Below, one piece after another: positions 1 to 5,994 of a DNA stretch of 7,238 nucleotides. The position numbers and the translations under genes were made by a program. Position 1 is the stretch's first letter. Every line of letters begins with the position of its first letter. The stretch is taken from contig JAEXGX010000004.1 in the NCBI GenBank assembly GCA_023450535.1, positions 1-7,238 of the forward strand, in the 5' to 3' direction. This DNA is from Pseudomonadota bacterium. Lineage in GTDB: Bacteria; Desulfobacterota; Desulfovibrionia; Desulfovibrionales; Desulfovibrionaceae. The notes under the pieces are model-generated. The model was not told the origin of the DNA. It did no database searches and saw only the letters and a list, made by a program, of their open reading frames with translations.

Positions 1-824
1 GCCAGAATCCGTCCGGTAAAGCTGATCGCCATGCCTGCCTTGGAGTGGGGATAGCCGTTTCCGGAAAAGCGCTCATGGTGATCAAGTACGCCATCAATCA
101 CCATTTGCGGCAATCCGCCCTGTCCCACAAGATATTCATGTCCCCGGAGCACATGGCTACGGGCTTCTTCCAGCTGCTCGGCCCCAAGTTCTCCCGGTTG
201 ATTGAGCACATCCTGAGATATGAACAGCTTGCCTATGTCGTGCAAAAAACCAGCCAGCGCCAAATCAGGAAGGTATTCGGGCAGGACATTCAGCCGATAC
301 CCCAATGCCACGGAAAGAATGGCCACATTGACGCCGTGGGCAAAAATATAACTTTCTTTAGAGATGGCTTTCCCCAACAACAGCGCGCTTTCATTGCGGT
401 TTACACTCGCAATGACACCGGCCAGAAACTCACGCAGGGTTGGCAGGGGAAGCTCCCTGTTGCCCAGAACACAACTGGCGGTTTCGCGCGCCACATCCGT
501 CATCCGCGCATAGAGATCCTGCGCCTGGCTGTATTCTCTCGAAATTTCGACCGTCTGCCGGGTACCGTTCGCCTCCCCGCCGTGGGCCAGCACGTCAAAT
601 TCCGTCAGAGCTTTCCCCGGCTCGGTCTTGCTGTCGGGCAAACGGGAACGTGCGGGATCGACAAATGCTGTTTTGTAGCCCTCCGCTTCAAGTCGGGAAA
701 TTTCTTTTTCTGAAAGAATGTAACCTTCCACGGAGTACGCCGATGAATCCACGCCGTCCTTGCCTTCAAGGTCAACGATGAACATACCGCGTTTCAATTT
801 GGAAATAGGAAGCTGAATTTCCAC
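1..824 (-). CDS. HD-GYP domain cyclic-di-GMP phosphodiesterase, 3' end cut by window edge
   Basis: Only the first 274 codons are present; the frame is open to position 1. Residues 1-130 or so look like a DUF3391-type N-terminal domain (it opens EIQLPISKLKRGMFIVDLEG). From about residue 140 an HD-GYP domain follows: H163 in FAHGVNVAILSVALG, the HD pair H195-D196 in FLHDIGK, H224 and H229, then HHERFSGNGYP at 249-259 with the GYP signature at 257-259. HD-GYP proteins are known to hydrolyse c-di-GMP at a two- or three-iron site in the cytosol; the ligands visible so far are intact, so activity is plausible. The start is taken as GTG at 824-822 because AGGAAG lies 7 bases upstream and the DUF3391-like sequence begins at once; the next in-frame ATG, codon 14, would cut into that domain. 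No signal peptide or membrane segment is seen. The missing C-terminus could add further domains. Family call is firm; enzymatic activity is inferred. Confidence 0.93.
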   Translation of the reverse strand, partial: MEIQLPISKLKRGMFIVDLEGKDGVDSSAYSVEGYILSEKEISRLEAEGYKTAFVDPARSRLPDSKTEPGKALTEFDVLAHGGEANGTRQTVEISREYSQAQDLYARMTDVARETASCVLGNRELPLPTLREFLAGVIASVNRNESALLLGKAISKESYIFAHGVNVAILSVALGYRLNVLPEYLPDLALAGFLHDIGKLFISQDVLNQPGELGAEQLEEARSHVLRGHEYLVGQGGLPQMVIDGVLDHHERFSGNGYPHSKAGMAISFTGRIL

Positions 825-1106
825 TATATTACTTCCTTTCTTGAATATATTTTGGAAAAGCTGAAGCAAACCATGCCATTTTCAGAACTGTCCAATTACT
901 GAAATGCACATCTCCGGACACGATCTTCTGGCCCGCAAATTTCACGCCTGAAACCGAAGTTATGCTCTGCGGCCGCCCACCAGGCTGTATGCCGCAACTG
1001 AATTGCGACTCTACAGAATATTTTCCAAAAATACTTCCCCAGAACACCTGAAAGTTGAAATGTCTCAGACCGGTCATGGCGGTTATACATGTTAATACAA
1101 ACTGAT

Positions 1107-1137
1107 ATTATATTAACTACCTTAGTTACGCTTCCAA
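1107..1137 (-). promoter_or_regulatory. Candidate sigma-70 promoter for the HD-GYP gene
   Basis: Read on the minus strand, TTGGAA (1137-1132) and a perfect TATAAT (1112-1107) are separated by 19 bases. The -35 matches 4 of 6 and the spacing is 2 longer than ideal, so the call rests mainly on the -10. It starts just after the menA stop codon and would give a leader of about 275 bases before the GTG at 824. The region is AT-rich, which raises the chance of a random match. Confidence 0.35.
1114..1128. repeat. Short perfect inverted repeat just after menA
   Basis: TAACTA, 3-base loop, TAGTTA forms a perfect 6-bp stem 15 bases past the menA stop. It is AT-rich and lacks a following T run on the menA strand, so it is a poor intrinsic terminator. 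It sits inside the spacer of the candidate promoter and could be an operator or a weak pause site. With no better terminator visible, read-through from menA into the HD-GYP gene is possible. Confidence 0.35.
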
Positions 1138-1142
1138 AATAT

Positions 1143-2060
1143 TTACCACGCCAAAAACGCGCCGGATTGCCAGATAATCAATACGGCCATGACCAGATTG
1201 AACAGTCCCGCGCTTATGGACGTTCTGCGCAGTTGCGCGTCCAACACGTCGGTTCGCGTACTCACGAACACTGTCTTCGCACTCAAGGCCAGCGGCAAAG
1301 CCGCCAGCAGACCGGGCAACAGCATGGAACGCCCGGTGCCCGCGAGATAGGCCGCCCAGCACAATAACCCCACGCCAATCAACGCCAGATGATAGCGCCG
1401 CGCGCCCAGAGCGCCCAGGCGCAACGCCAGAGTCTCCTTGCCGCAGGCGCGGTCGTTTTCCATATCGCGGACATTATTCACATTCAGTACAGCTGTGGCG
1501 AACAAGCCCGTAGCGCAGGCAGGCAGACCGGGCATCCGGGCCAACGGAGCTTCGGGATAAAGGGCATAAGCCCCGCACACCGCTACCAACCCAAAAAATA
1601 TAAAGACGAAAAAATCCCCCAGGCCATTGTAGCCATAGGGATGCTTGCCCATGGTATAGAAGAGGGCAGCGGCGATGCTGGCCCCGCCAAGTACGGCGAA
1701 TGCACCCCAGCGCGCGAGATTGACGCCGAAGCTCGTCCAAAACAGCAGCGCGGCAGACAGTCCGCTCAGGCAGGAAAAGAGCACCACGGCCCGGAACATG
1801 GCGCGCGGAGAAATCTCGCCCGAAGACACCGCCCGGCTCGGCCCCACCCGGCCCGCCCCATCAGTACCGTGCATGTAGTCACCGTAATCGTTGGCGAAGT
1901 TGGAAAGAATCTGAAGCAACAAGGCCGTCAGCACCGAAAGTAAAAACACCGTCGGACGAAATGCGCCTTCGGCCGCTGCTACCGCTCCGCCCAGAATCAC
2001 ACCGGAAGCGGACAGCGGCAATGTACGCAGTCGTGCAGCCTTTATCCATATTGTTACCAT
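1143..2060 (-). CDS. menA: MenA-type 1,4-dihydroxy-naphthoate polyprenyltransferase
   Basis: This 305-residue integral membrane protein belongs to the UbiA prenyltransferase superfamily. MenA attaches the isoprenoid tail to 1,4-dihydroxy-2-naphthoate, releasing CO2 and pyrophosphate to give demethylmenaquinone at the inner membrane. The first Asp-rich motif is NFANDYGDYMHGTD at 54-67, the MenA form of NDxxD; the second is NNVRDMENDRACGKET at 195-210. Both bind Mg-pyrophosphate in this family. Hydrophobic segments cover most of the chain (roughly 15-30, 38-56, 90-110, 118-137, 147-167, 178-194, 222-240, 247-265, 283-303), consistent with about nine helices. Length is normal for MenA. ATG at 2060 is supported by AAGGAG five to six bases upstream. 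It is the last gene of the operon, 33 bp after the 111-residue gene. If the organism makes menaquinone by the futalosine route, the true acceptor could be 1,4-dihydroxy-6-naphthoate; the motif style favours MenA over MqnP. Confidence 0.92.
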   Translation of the reverse strand: MVTIWIKAARLRTLPLSASGVILGGAVAAAEGAFRPTVFLLSVLTALLLQILSNFANDYGDYMHGTDGAGRVGPSRAVSSGEISPRAMFRAVVLFSCLSGLSAALLFWTSFGVNLARWGAFAVLGGASIAAALFYTMGKHPYGYNGLGDFFVFIFFGLVAVCGAYALYPEAPLARMPGLPACATGLFATAVLNVNNVRDMENDRACGKETLALRLGALGARRYHLALIGVGLLCWAAYLAGTGRSMLLPGLLAALPLALSAKTVFVSTRTDVLDAQLRRTSISAGLFNLVMAVLIIWQSGAFLAW

Positions 2061-2093
2061 GTCGTGTCTCCTTGGCGGGGGAATGCCGTGCGC

Positions 2094-2429
2094 TTATTTG
2101 GTTCCGCAAGACTCCAGCGCCTGATCGAGCGAAGCCTTGCGTGACATGAGACGGCCGTGATCGAAAAACCAGCGGCGCAGGGTCCAGGCCTCAAGATCGA
2201 TTTCGTCCAGCTTGCCCCGGCTTTCTTCGCACAAAAACGGCGTCAACGCTTCCACAACATCCTCGGTAGGGAAATACTCACCCTCATGGCTGATCCGCAA
2301 TAAATCCCCTGCAAGATCCACAGCGCCTTCCACATACCACGAGTTCAGCACCGTGCTCACGGCGTCCAGTGCCGCCGTACCTGCCGGGTACAGAGAAGCG
2401 TAGACCTTAATTAACGGAGCACGGCTCAT
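2094..2429 (-). CDS. Uncharacterised 111-residue protein, translationally coupled to the TPR gene
   Basis: I do not recognise a named family. The protein is soluble-looking and acidic in the middle, with no signal peptide or membrane segment, and is predicted mostly helical. It is rich in aromatics (LYPAGT near 13-18, NSWYVEGAVDLAGDLLRISHEG at 29-50, AWTLRRWFFDHGRL at 81-94) and has two Cys (67, 108). A longer frame reaches 2492, but ATG at 2429-2427 is preferred: it forms an ATGA overlap with the stop codon of the upstream TPR gene, has GGAG 8 bases before it, and removes an Arg-rich N-terminus that is merely the TPR gene read in another frame. Being coupled to an exported TPR protein and a lipoprotein suggests a shared process, yet this member should stay in the cytoplasm. 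My impression is that it is conserved mainly within Desulfovibrio-type genomes; that is unverified. Confidence 0.8.
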   Translation of the reverse strand: MSRAPLIKVYASLYPAGTAALDAVSTVLNSWYVEGAVDLAGDLLRISHEGEYFPTEDVVEALTPFLCEESRGKLDEIDLEAWTLRRWFFDHGRLMSRKASLDQALESCGTK

Positions 2430-3538
2430 CGGGTCAGCTCCAAAGGCGCAAACGGCGACGCGGGCTCGTCGTTCCCGTCCCCGGCTCCGCAATATCCCTG
2501 TTCACGCGCAACCTTCAAGCCTTCGCACAACCCCGCCGCACAAGCGGCATAAAAATCCCTGCACATGGCTCTTGTTTCCCCCCGCATCCGCAACAGCGTC
2601 CCGCGCGCGAGGCGCAATTCCGCCCCATCAGGTGCAAGCTCCAGCGCCTTGTCCAAATCTCTTTTGGCCAGCACAACATTTCCGCTCCGCATCAAGGCCA
2701 GAGAGCGCAGATACAGACCCCGCGCATGCAGGCGTTTTTCCCGCGGCGTGGCGTCACGTCCGGCATCCAGCCCGGCCAGAGCCTGCAATGCGGCCTGAGG
2801 TCGGGCCTGCTCCAGAAGCAGTCCGGCCTTAATCACCTGCAGGGGCCGCATGGAATCAGGCGGCAATTCGTGGGACAGAGCGGCATCCAGAGCCAACAGC
2901 AGGGCATCCTGCCGCAAAGCCCGGACATCGTCCCCTGCCAAGTTTTCGGAAACAGATAAAGAGGAGCTGTCCGGACCGGGAGTGCCTCCCTCCTTCTGCT
3001 CCTCTTCCCCTACTTCAAAATACGCCAGCAGGAATACGCAACGCAGGTAGTCATACAAAGCCGCCAGATCTTCCTCCGGCAAATCTTCCGATAGTTTTGC
3101 CGGATCGTTTTCCCACGTTTCGTCTTGCGACGCGGCCCGAACCAGGCGCTCAAGACCGTACACGGCGCTTTCCATACGATCCACGGCATCATCACGCTGC
3201 ATCAGCCGGAACAGACGAGGCTTCAGATCCAAAAATGCAGAAGGGGCAGGGGATGCGGGAGCTGTTTCCGGTCCTCCCGTTCCGTCTTCCGGCTCTGGAG
3301 GAAGATGCAGCAACGCGGCCAGCGCCCGCAGACGATCCTTATCCATGCCGGACAGGCGCAACTCCGGCATGACGCTCAGCGCGGCGGTAAGTTCATCCAG
3401 TTCAGCAAACCAGGCTTTTGCCCGAAGCAAAGAGGCGTCGGCCCCGTCCGCCCGTGCGCTTCCGGCGCACACAGCGAATGTGAGGCTCAACGGGAGCAGA
3501 AAGGCGAGCCATGCCGCCGCGCCCCCGGAACGCCTCAT
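2426..3538 (-). CDS. Exported tetratricopeptide-repeat protein
   Basis: This 370-residue protein starts with a signal peptide: basic MRR, a hydrophobic core at about 8-25, and a likely signal peptidase I site after ARA at 28-30, so it should act in the periplasm. Residues 80-100 are a Pro/Gly/Ala/Glu-rich linker. Residues 105-180 and 203-260 are helical, with another low-complexity acidic stretch at 178-200. TPR-like helix pairs are clearest at 269-304 (HARGLYLRSLALMRSGN, then AKRDLDKALELAPDGAE) and 305-340. The last repeat ends in a Cys-containing segment with Cys at 326, 333, 338 and 350, a pattern I associate with TPR proteins of this bacterial group. TPRs mediate protein-protein contacts, so a scaffold role is likely; the partner is unknown, the co-encoded lipoprotein being the obvious candidate. 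ATG at 3538 overlaps the lipoprotein stop as ATGA, with AAGGGAG upstream. Exact repeat number is uncertain. Confidence 0.85.
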   Translation of the reverse strand: MRRSGGAAAWLAFLLPLSLTFAVCAGSARADGADASLLRAKAWFAELDELTAALSVMPELRLSGMDKDRLRALAALLHLPPEPEDGTGGPETAPASPAPSAFLDLKPRLFRLMQRDDAVDRMESAVYGLERLVRAASQDETWENDPAKLSEDLPEEDLAALYDYLRCVFLLAYFEVGEEEQKEGGTPGPDSSSLSVSENLAGDDVRALRQDALLLALDAALSHELPPDSMRPLQVIKAGLLLEQARPQAALQALAGLDAGRDATPREKRLHARGLYLRSLALMRSGNVVLAKRDLDKALELAPDGAELRLARGTLLRMRGETRAMCRDFYAACAAGLCEGLKVAREQGYCGAGDGNDEPASPFAPLELTR

Positions 3539-4143
3539 CGCGTGAGCGCTCCCTTAATCTTGGCAGCGGAAGAATTAACAGCGCTACGCAACGCATCATT
3601 GAGCAGCTCTTCCACCATGCGCGACCCGGGCATGCCGGTACGCTCCTGTGTAGAAAAGAAGGTTTCGCTCCAGGTGCGGTCAGCCAGCTGCATGGAAACA
3701 CGAAAACGCACTTCCACCTGATACTTGGTGGGATTGATCTCCGTCAGCCAAACCTGAAGCAGTTCACCAGAAAGCGTATATTCCGGCTTAAGAGCCGCTG
3801 CACTTTGCGCGTCTTCCGCGTAGAAAGCCTTTACCCCGTGAAGGAGAAGCTCGTCAGCCAGAGAACGACTCACCCATTCCGGCACGGACGACCCGGCCTG
3901 AAAATAGCCGCCGTTTTCTCCCATGCGCTGGCCGATCCATACTTCGGGGCGCTTGTCTTCAAAACGCAGCACGGCGAGAGTGGGCGCATAGGGGTCGCTG
4001 ATCGTTCCCGTAGGCGCAGGCCGATACAGCAAGCGGATGGTGTTGTCTGCGCAACCGGACAACATGAATGTCAGGACGCACATGGCACAGAAAAGCGAAA
4101 AAAACGCCGGACGGCGGAGGAACAAAGCACGGAATTTCAGCAT
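3535..4143 (-). CDS. Predicted outer-membrane lipoprotein, YajG-like
   Basis: This 202-residue protein has a lipoprotein signal peptide: basic N-terminus (KFRALFLRR), hydrophobic stretch 12-28 and lipobox LSGC with Cys31 as the lipidated residue. Residue +2 is Ala, not Asp, which by the E. coli sorting rule favours the outer membrane. The mature part has TLAVLRFEDKRPEVWIGQR at 55-73, then VSRSLADELLLHGVKAFY at 91-108 and a C-terminal strand-rich part (EYTLSGELLQVWLTE, YQVEVRFRVSMQL). The order strand, D-x-RP, IG, helix, strands resembles the YajG lipoprotein family and related auxiliary lipoproteins; this is pattern recognition, not a database match. Function is unknown; the fold usually acts in envelope complexes. 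The frame is open to 4278, but ATG at 4143 is chosen since GGAGG stands 5 bases upstream and the signal peptide then begins directly. It is the first gene of the four-gene operon and its stop overlaps the TPR start. Confidence 0.85.
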   Translation of the reverse strand: MLKFRALFLRRPAFFSLFCAMCVLTFMLSGCADNTIRLLYRPAPTGTISDPYAPTLAVLRFEDKRPEVWIGQRMGENGGYFQAGSSVPEWVSRSLADELLLHGVKAFYAEDAQSAAALKPEYTLSGELLQVWLTEINPTKYQVEVRFRVSMQLADRTWSETFFSTQERTGMPGSRMVEELLNDALRSAVNSSAAKIKGALTR

Positions 4144-4360
4144 GAAAGCCTCCGGAAAAAAATAAAGGAGGGGGGGCAGCACCATCAACAAACAGGCGTC
4201 AGCGCGGAAGAAACCGTAATTCACGGGGAGCCGGGGCTGGAGGAAAAACCAGCAACCTCGCACTCTTCTCTCCCACAAGACGCGTATGACCAGCGGTTTA
4301 TAAAAATACCTTCTTTGCCGCGAACAGGCAATGCCTCTGCATACCCCTGAGTGTCCTTAT

Positions 4361-4389
4361 ATAATACACTGTTATTTTTAATTTTTTAA
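4361..4389 (-). promoter_or_regulatory. Candidate sigma-70 promoter of the lipoprotein-TPR-menA operon
   Basis: On the minus strand TTAAAA (4389-4384, 4 of 6) is followed after exactly 17 bases by TATTAT (4366-4361, 5 of 6). A/T tracts upstream could act as an UP element. Transcription would start near 4354, giving a leader of about 210 bases before the lipoprotein ATG at 4143. The leader contains a run of seven C (seven G on the plus strand, 4170-4176) but no riboswitch I recognise. Confidence 0.5.
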
Positions 4390-4428
4390 CTATATCCAAT
4401 ACATTTTCACCATTTTGAATCAAACTTG

Positions 4429-4457
4429 TTGACATGCTTACCTCTTCTCTTTAATGC
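4429..4457 (+). promoter_or_regulatory. Candidate promoter of the 250-residue membrane protein gene
   Basis: A perfect -35 TTGACA lies at 4429-4434. Seventeen bases on, the -10 position reads TAATGC (4452-4457), which is poor. A few bases later TGCTAATAA (4455-4463) looks like an extended -10 but is too far from the -35 to use it. The start would lie close to 4465-4470 in either case, leaving a leader of about 40 bases. It is back to back with the promoter of the minus-strand operon, with 39 bases between the two -35 elements. Confidence 0.4.
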
Positions 4458-4507
4458 TAATAACAAGCATTATTTTTCGTATATTGATACTTCAAAAGGA
4501 GAAAAAT

Positions 4508-5260
4508 ATGGACAACATTTCCGGCGCTCCGACTGCACAATTCTCCGTCGGCTCCATCCTCGGACGTACCTGGACCACCATGATGCAGAACCCGGCGGCC
4601 TACCTGGGGCTGACCTTTGTGGTCGGCCTGCTCGCTCTGGTCATCAATATCGGGCTGAATCTCGCCAGTCCCGACGTGGGGGCCATGCTGGGAAGCATCG
4701 TGAGTATGGTGCTCAATCTCATGGCCGGAGGCGCCATTGTCTATGTGGCGTTTCAGAGTCTGCGCGGCGTCCGCGTAGGCATGAAAGAGGGGCTGGCCTA
4801 TGCTGCAAGCCGCATTGCGCCGCTGTTCCTGGCCGCACTGGTGCTTGGATTCGGTATCGGTGTCGGTATGATTCTGCTGATCGTGCCCGGCCTTATTCTC
4901 GCCTGCGCCTGGATTGCCGCTATCCCCGCCTGCATGGTGGAAAATCTCGGCCCACTGGACTGTATCCGCCGTAGTATGGCGCTGACCAAGGGATACCGCA
5001 TGACGATCTTTGGAGCCGTTGCCCTCATCGGACTGGCCATGATCGCCCTCGGTTTTGTCGCAGGCATCATAAGCGTGGCCCTGCTTTCAGCCTCCGCCTC
5101 TTCCCCCGCCGTAACGCTCTTTTTCGTCGCCCTGCTGTCTCTTGTCTTCACCCTGGTTCCGAGCACGCTGTTTTCCTTGCTCACTGCCGTTATGTATGCT
5201 GATCTGCGTAATGTGAAGGAAGGCATCTCCAAGGAAAGCCTGGCCGAAGTATTTGATTAG
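4508..5260 (+). CDS. Multi-pass integral membrane protein, GPDPase-membrane-domain/YciC-like
   Basis: This 250-residue protein has about six hydrophobic segments (roughly 30-52, 60-82, 103-121, 122-142, 165-195, 202-230), so it is an inner-membrane protein. The start FSVGSILGRTWTTMMQNP is typical of a family of bacterial and archaeal membrane proteins in which a short amphipathic helix precedes the first membrane segment. The conserved-looking core is IVPGLILACAWIAAIPACMVENLGPLDCIRRSMALTKG at 125-162, with the pattern PG, W, P, EN-GP, RS, LTKG, seen in the glycerophosphodiester phosphodiesterase membrane domain and YciC-like families. No catalytic domain is attached and the substrate is unknown. 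ATG at 4508 is chosen over an upstream in-frame ATG at 4454 because AAGGAG (4496-4501) lies 6 bases before it. The gene stands alone, divergent from the menA operon, with its own terminator 115 bases downstream. Confidence 0.85.
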   Translation: MDNISGAPTAQFSVGSILGRTWTTMMQNPAAYLGLTFVVGLLALVINIGLNLASPDVGAMLGSIVSMVLNLMAGGAIVYVAFQSLRGVRVGMKEGLAYAASRIAPLFLAALVLGFGIGVGMILLIVPGLILACAWIAAIPACMVENLGPLDCIRRSMALTKGYRMTIFGAVALIGLAMIALGFVAGIISVALLSASASSPAVTLFFVALLSLVFTLVPSTLFSLLTAVMYADLRNVKEGISKESLAEVFD

Positions 5261-5375
5261 GCTTTAACCATTACAGTACGACAGTGACCGCCATTGCAGC
5301 GTCTCCGCGACTTACAGATAGCGATGGAAGAAATATAAACAACCACAGACAGTTCCAACTTTCAAAGTAACACAC

Positions 5376-5410
5376 ATAGTAAAGGCCTCGCATTGCGAGG
5401 CCTTTACTAT
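5376..5410 (+). terminator. Strong intrinsic terminator, perfect 16-bp stem
   Basis: ATAGTAAAGGCCTCGC (5376-5391), loop ATT, then its exact complement (5395-5410). The GC-rich core is GGCCTCGC/GCGAGGCC, flanked by AAA and TTT, so the arms carry the A and T tracts and it could work in both directions. It ends the membrane-protein transcript. The T tract (TTTACTATT) is interrupted, but stem strength should compensate. No plus- or minus-strand gene is seen ending at its far side. Confidence 0.85.
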
Positions 5411-5570
5411 TGCAGTAATCACTATATAATAAAATATTCGATCAAATATTAATTTTAAAATACTTTAAATTATATAGTATATACATATAATATTATTCAT
5501 ATAGTATGGGATTAACAAGTTTAAATTATGATTCAATAAAAAATTATATTTTTCTACTTCTTTTTAGCTC

Positions 5571-5584
5571 TTGATTATCATCAA
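5571..5584. promoter_or_regulatory. Perfect FNR/CRP-type palindrome
   Basis: TTGAT-TATC-ATCAA matches exactly the E. coli FNR consensus TTGAT-N4-ATCAA. CRP/FNR-family regulators are common in anaerobes and bind sites of this shape, though their exact half-sites differ among groups. No start codon of a recognised gene lies within 600 bases on the plus strand, nor is there a minus-strand gene starting nearby, so its target, if any, would be a transcript starting inside this spacer. Because the region is AT-rich, a chance match is possible. Confidence 0.35.
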
Positions 5585-5592
5585 AATATAGT

Positions 5593-5636
5593 GCACTGAT
5601 TTCAAAAATTGGATCATTCAAATTTTTGATGTGTGC
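5593..5636. repeat. Inverted repeat, imperfect hairpin in AT-rich spacer
   Basis: TCAAAAATT (5602-5610) and AATTTTTGA (5621-5629) are perfect 9-base complements around a 10-base loop. Farther out GCAC (5593-5596) pairs with GTGC (5633-5636) across a small internal loop. It begins nine bases after the FNR-type palindrome. The stem is AT-rich and not followed by a T run, so an operator or a structured RNA element is as likely as a terminator. Confidence 0.4.
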
Positions 5637-5952
5637 TCATGTCAAGTGAAGCAAGGAAATCTATGTTATCTTTACCATAAAATATTTCTTACCGCATGTT
5701 AAAAGTTATACTATCACACATTTTTTAAAGAGCTTCTTTCATTTATGACATACTCACTCCAAATCCAGATCAAAATATGCTTCATCTACAGACCGGAAAA
5801 TAGAATAACAAGGTAAATTATGGTGGATACATGAACTTTAAGTGTTAAAATATCAGTTCTGTCCAGACAGATTATTTTAAATGTAACATGTTCACACCAG
5901 TTTTCCTCCCACTGTATATGACAGGAAAAATGTTTTTATCCCGGCCTTGGCA

Positions 5953-5978
5953 GACAAGTGCATTCGGCACAGCTTGTC
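5953..5978. repeat. Hairpin in the upstream region of the MCP gene
   Basis: GACAAG (5953-5958) pairs with CTTGTC (5973-5978), and TGC (5959-5961) with GCA (5967-5969) inside it, leaving loop ATTCG and a 3-base bulge CAG. It marks the point where the sequence leaves the AT-rich block. It lies upstream of the sigma-28-like promoter, so it would not be in an MCP transcript started there. Confidence 0.35.
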
Positions 5979-5994
5979 CCCGTAAGGAAGTACA

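Larger units (their letters stand above)
825..1142. other. Spacer between menA and the HD-GYP gene; no convincing gene
   Basis: This 318-bp stretch holds no recognised gene. On the minus strand an 82-codon frame runs from ATG at 1077 to TAA at 831-829, ending 4 bases before the GTG start of the HD-GYP gene and overlapping its ribosome binding site. That layout would suit a translationally coupled small gene, but its ATG has no Shine-Dalgarno sequence (AACCGCC precedes it) and the predicted peptide resembles nothing I know. A small hairpin (CGCAA, 5-base loop, TTGCG) lies at 993-1007. I checked by eye for the conserved core of the class I c-di-GMP riboswitch and did not find it. Most likely this is a long untranslated leader of the HD-GYP gene. 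Confidence 0.5.

Noticed and set aside
825..1100. Class I c-di-GMP riboswitch in front of the HD-GYP gene
   Set aside because: The location would be attractive, but the conserved core of that riboswitch could not be found on the minus strand.
1389..1943. Long plus-strand frame antisense to menA, and similar frames opposite the other GC-rich genes
   Set aside because: They are mirror frames produced by GC-rich codon use; they have no ribosome binding sites or recognisable domains, while the minus-strand genes show clear family motifs.
2430..2492. Longer start for the 111-residue protein at 2492
   Set aside because: The extra residues are Arg-rich and fully overlap the TPR coding sequence; the ATGA overlap start with GGAG is the standard coupled arrangement.
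4144..4278. In-frame N-terminal extension of the lipoprotein back to position 4278
   Set aside because: It would put 45 residues before a standard lipoprotein signal peptide; the ATG at 4143 has GGAGG at ideal spacing, and the extension has no ribosome binding site.
4298..4342. 14-codon leader-peptide-like frame (minus strand) in the lipoprotein operon leader
   Set aside because: Only a weak, too-close GGGG before the ATG, no run of regulatory codons and no terminator/antiterminator pair visible after it.
5291..5327. CCATTGC/GCGATGG pairing downstream of the membrane protein gene
   Set aside because: Seven pairs including a G-T mismatch around a 23-base loop is weak; the 16-bp perfect hairpin shortly after explains termination.
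5432..5507. Repeated AAATATT and ATATAGTAT words
   Set aside because: Short A/T words recur by chance in such AT-rich sequence; there is no regular spacing that would suggest an array or iterons.
5506..5574. 22-codon plus-strand frame in the AT-rich spacer
   Set aside because: No ribosome binding site, low-complexity AT-rich codons, and length expected by chance.
5947..5963. Sigma-54-like site TTGGCAGACAAGTGCAT
   Set aside because: The GG and GC elements are separated by 9 bases rather than the strict 10, and the C of GGCAC is missing.
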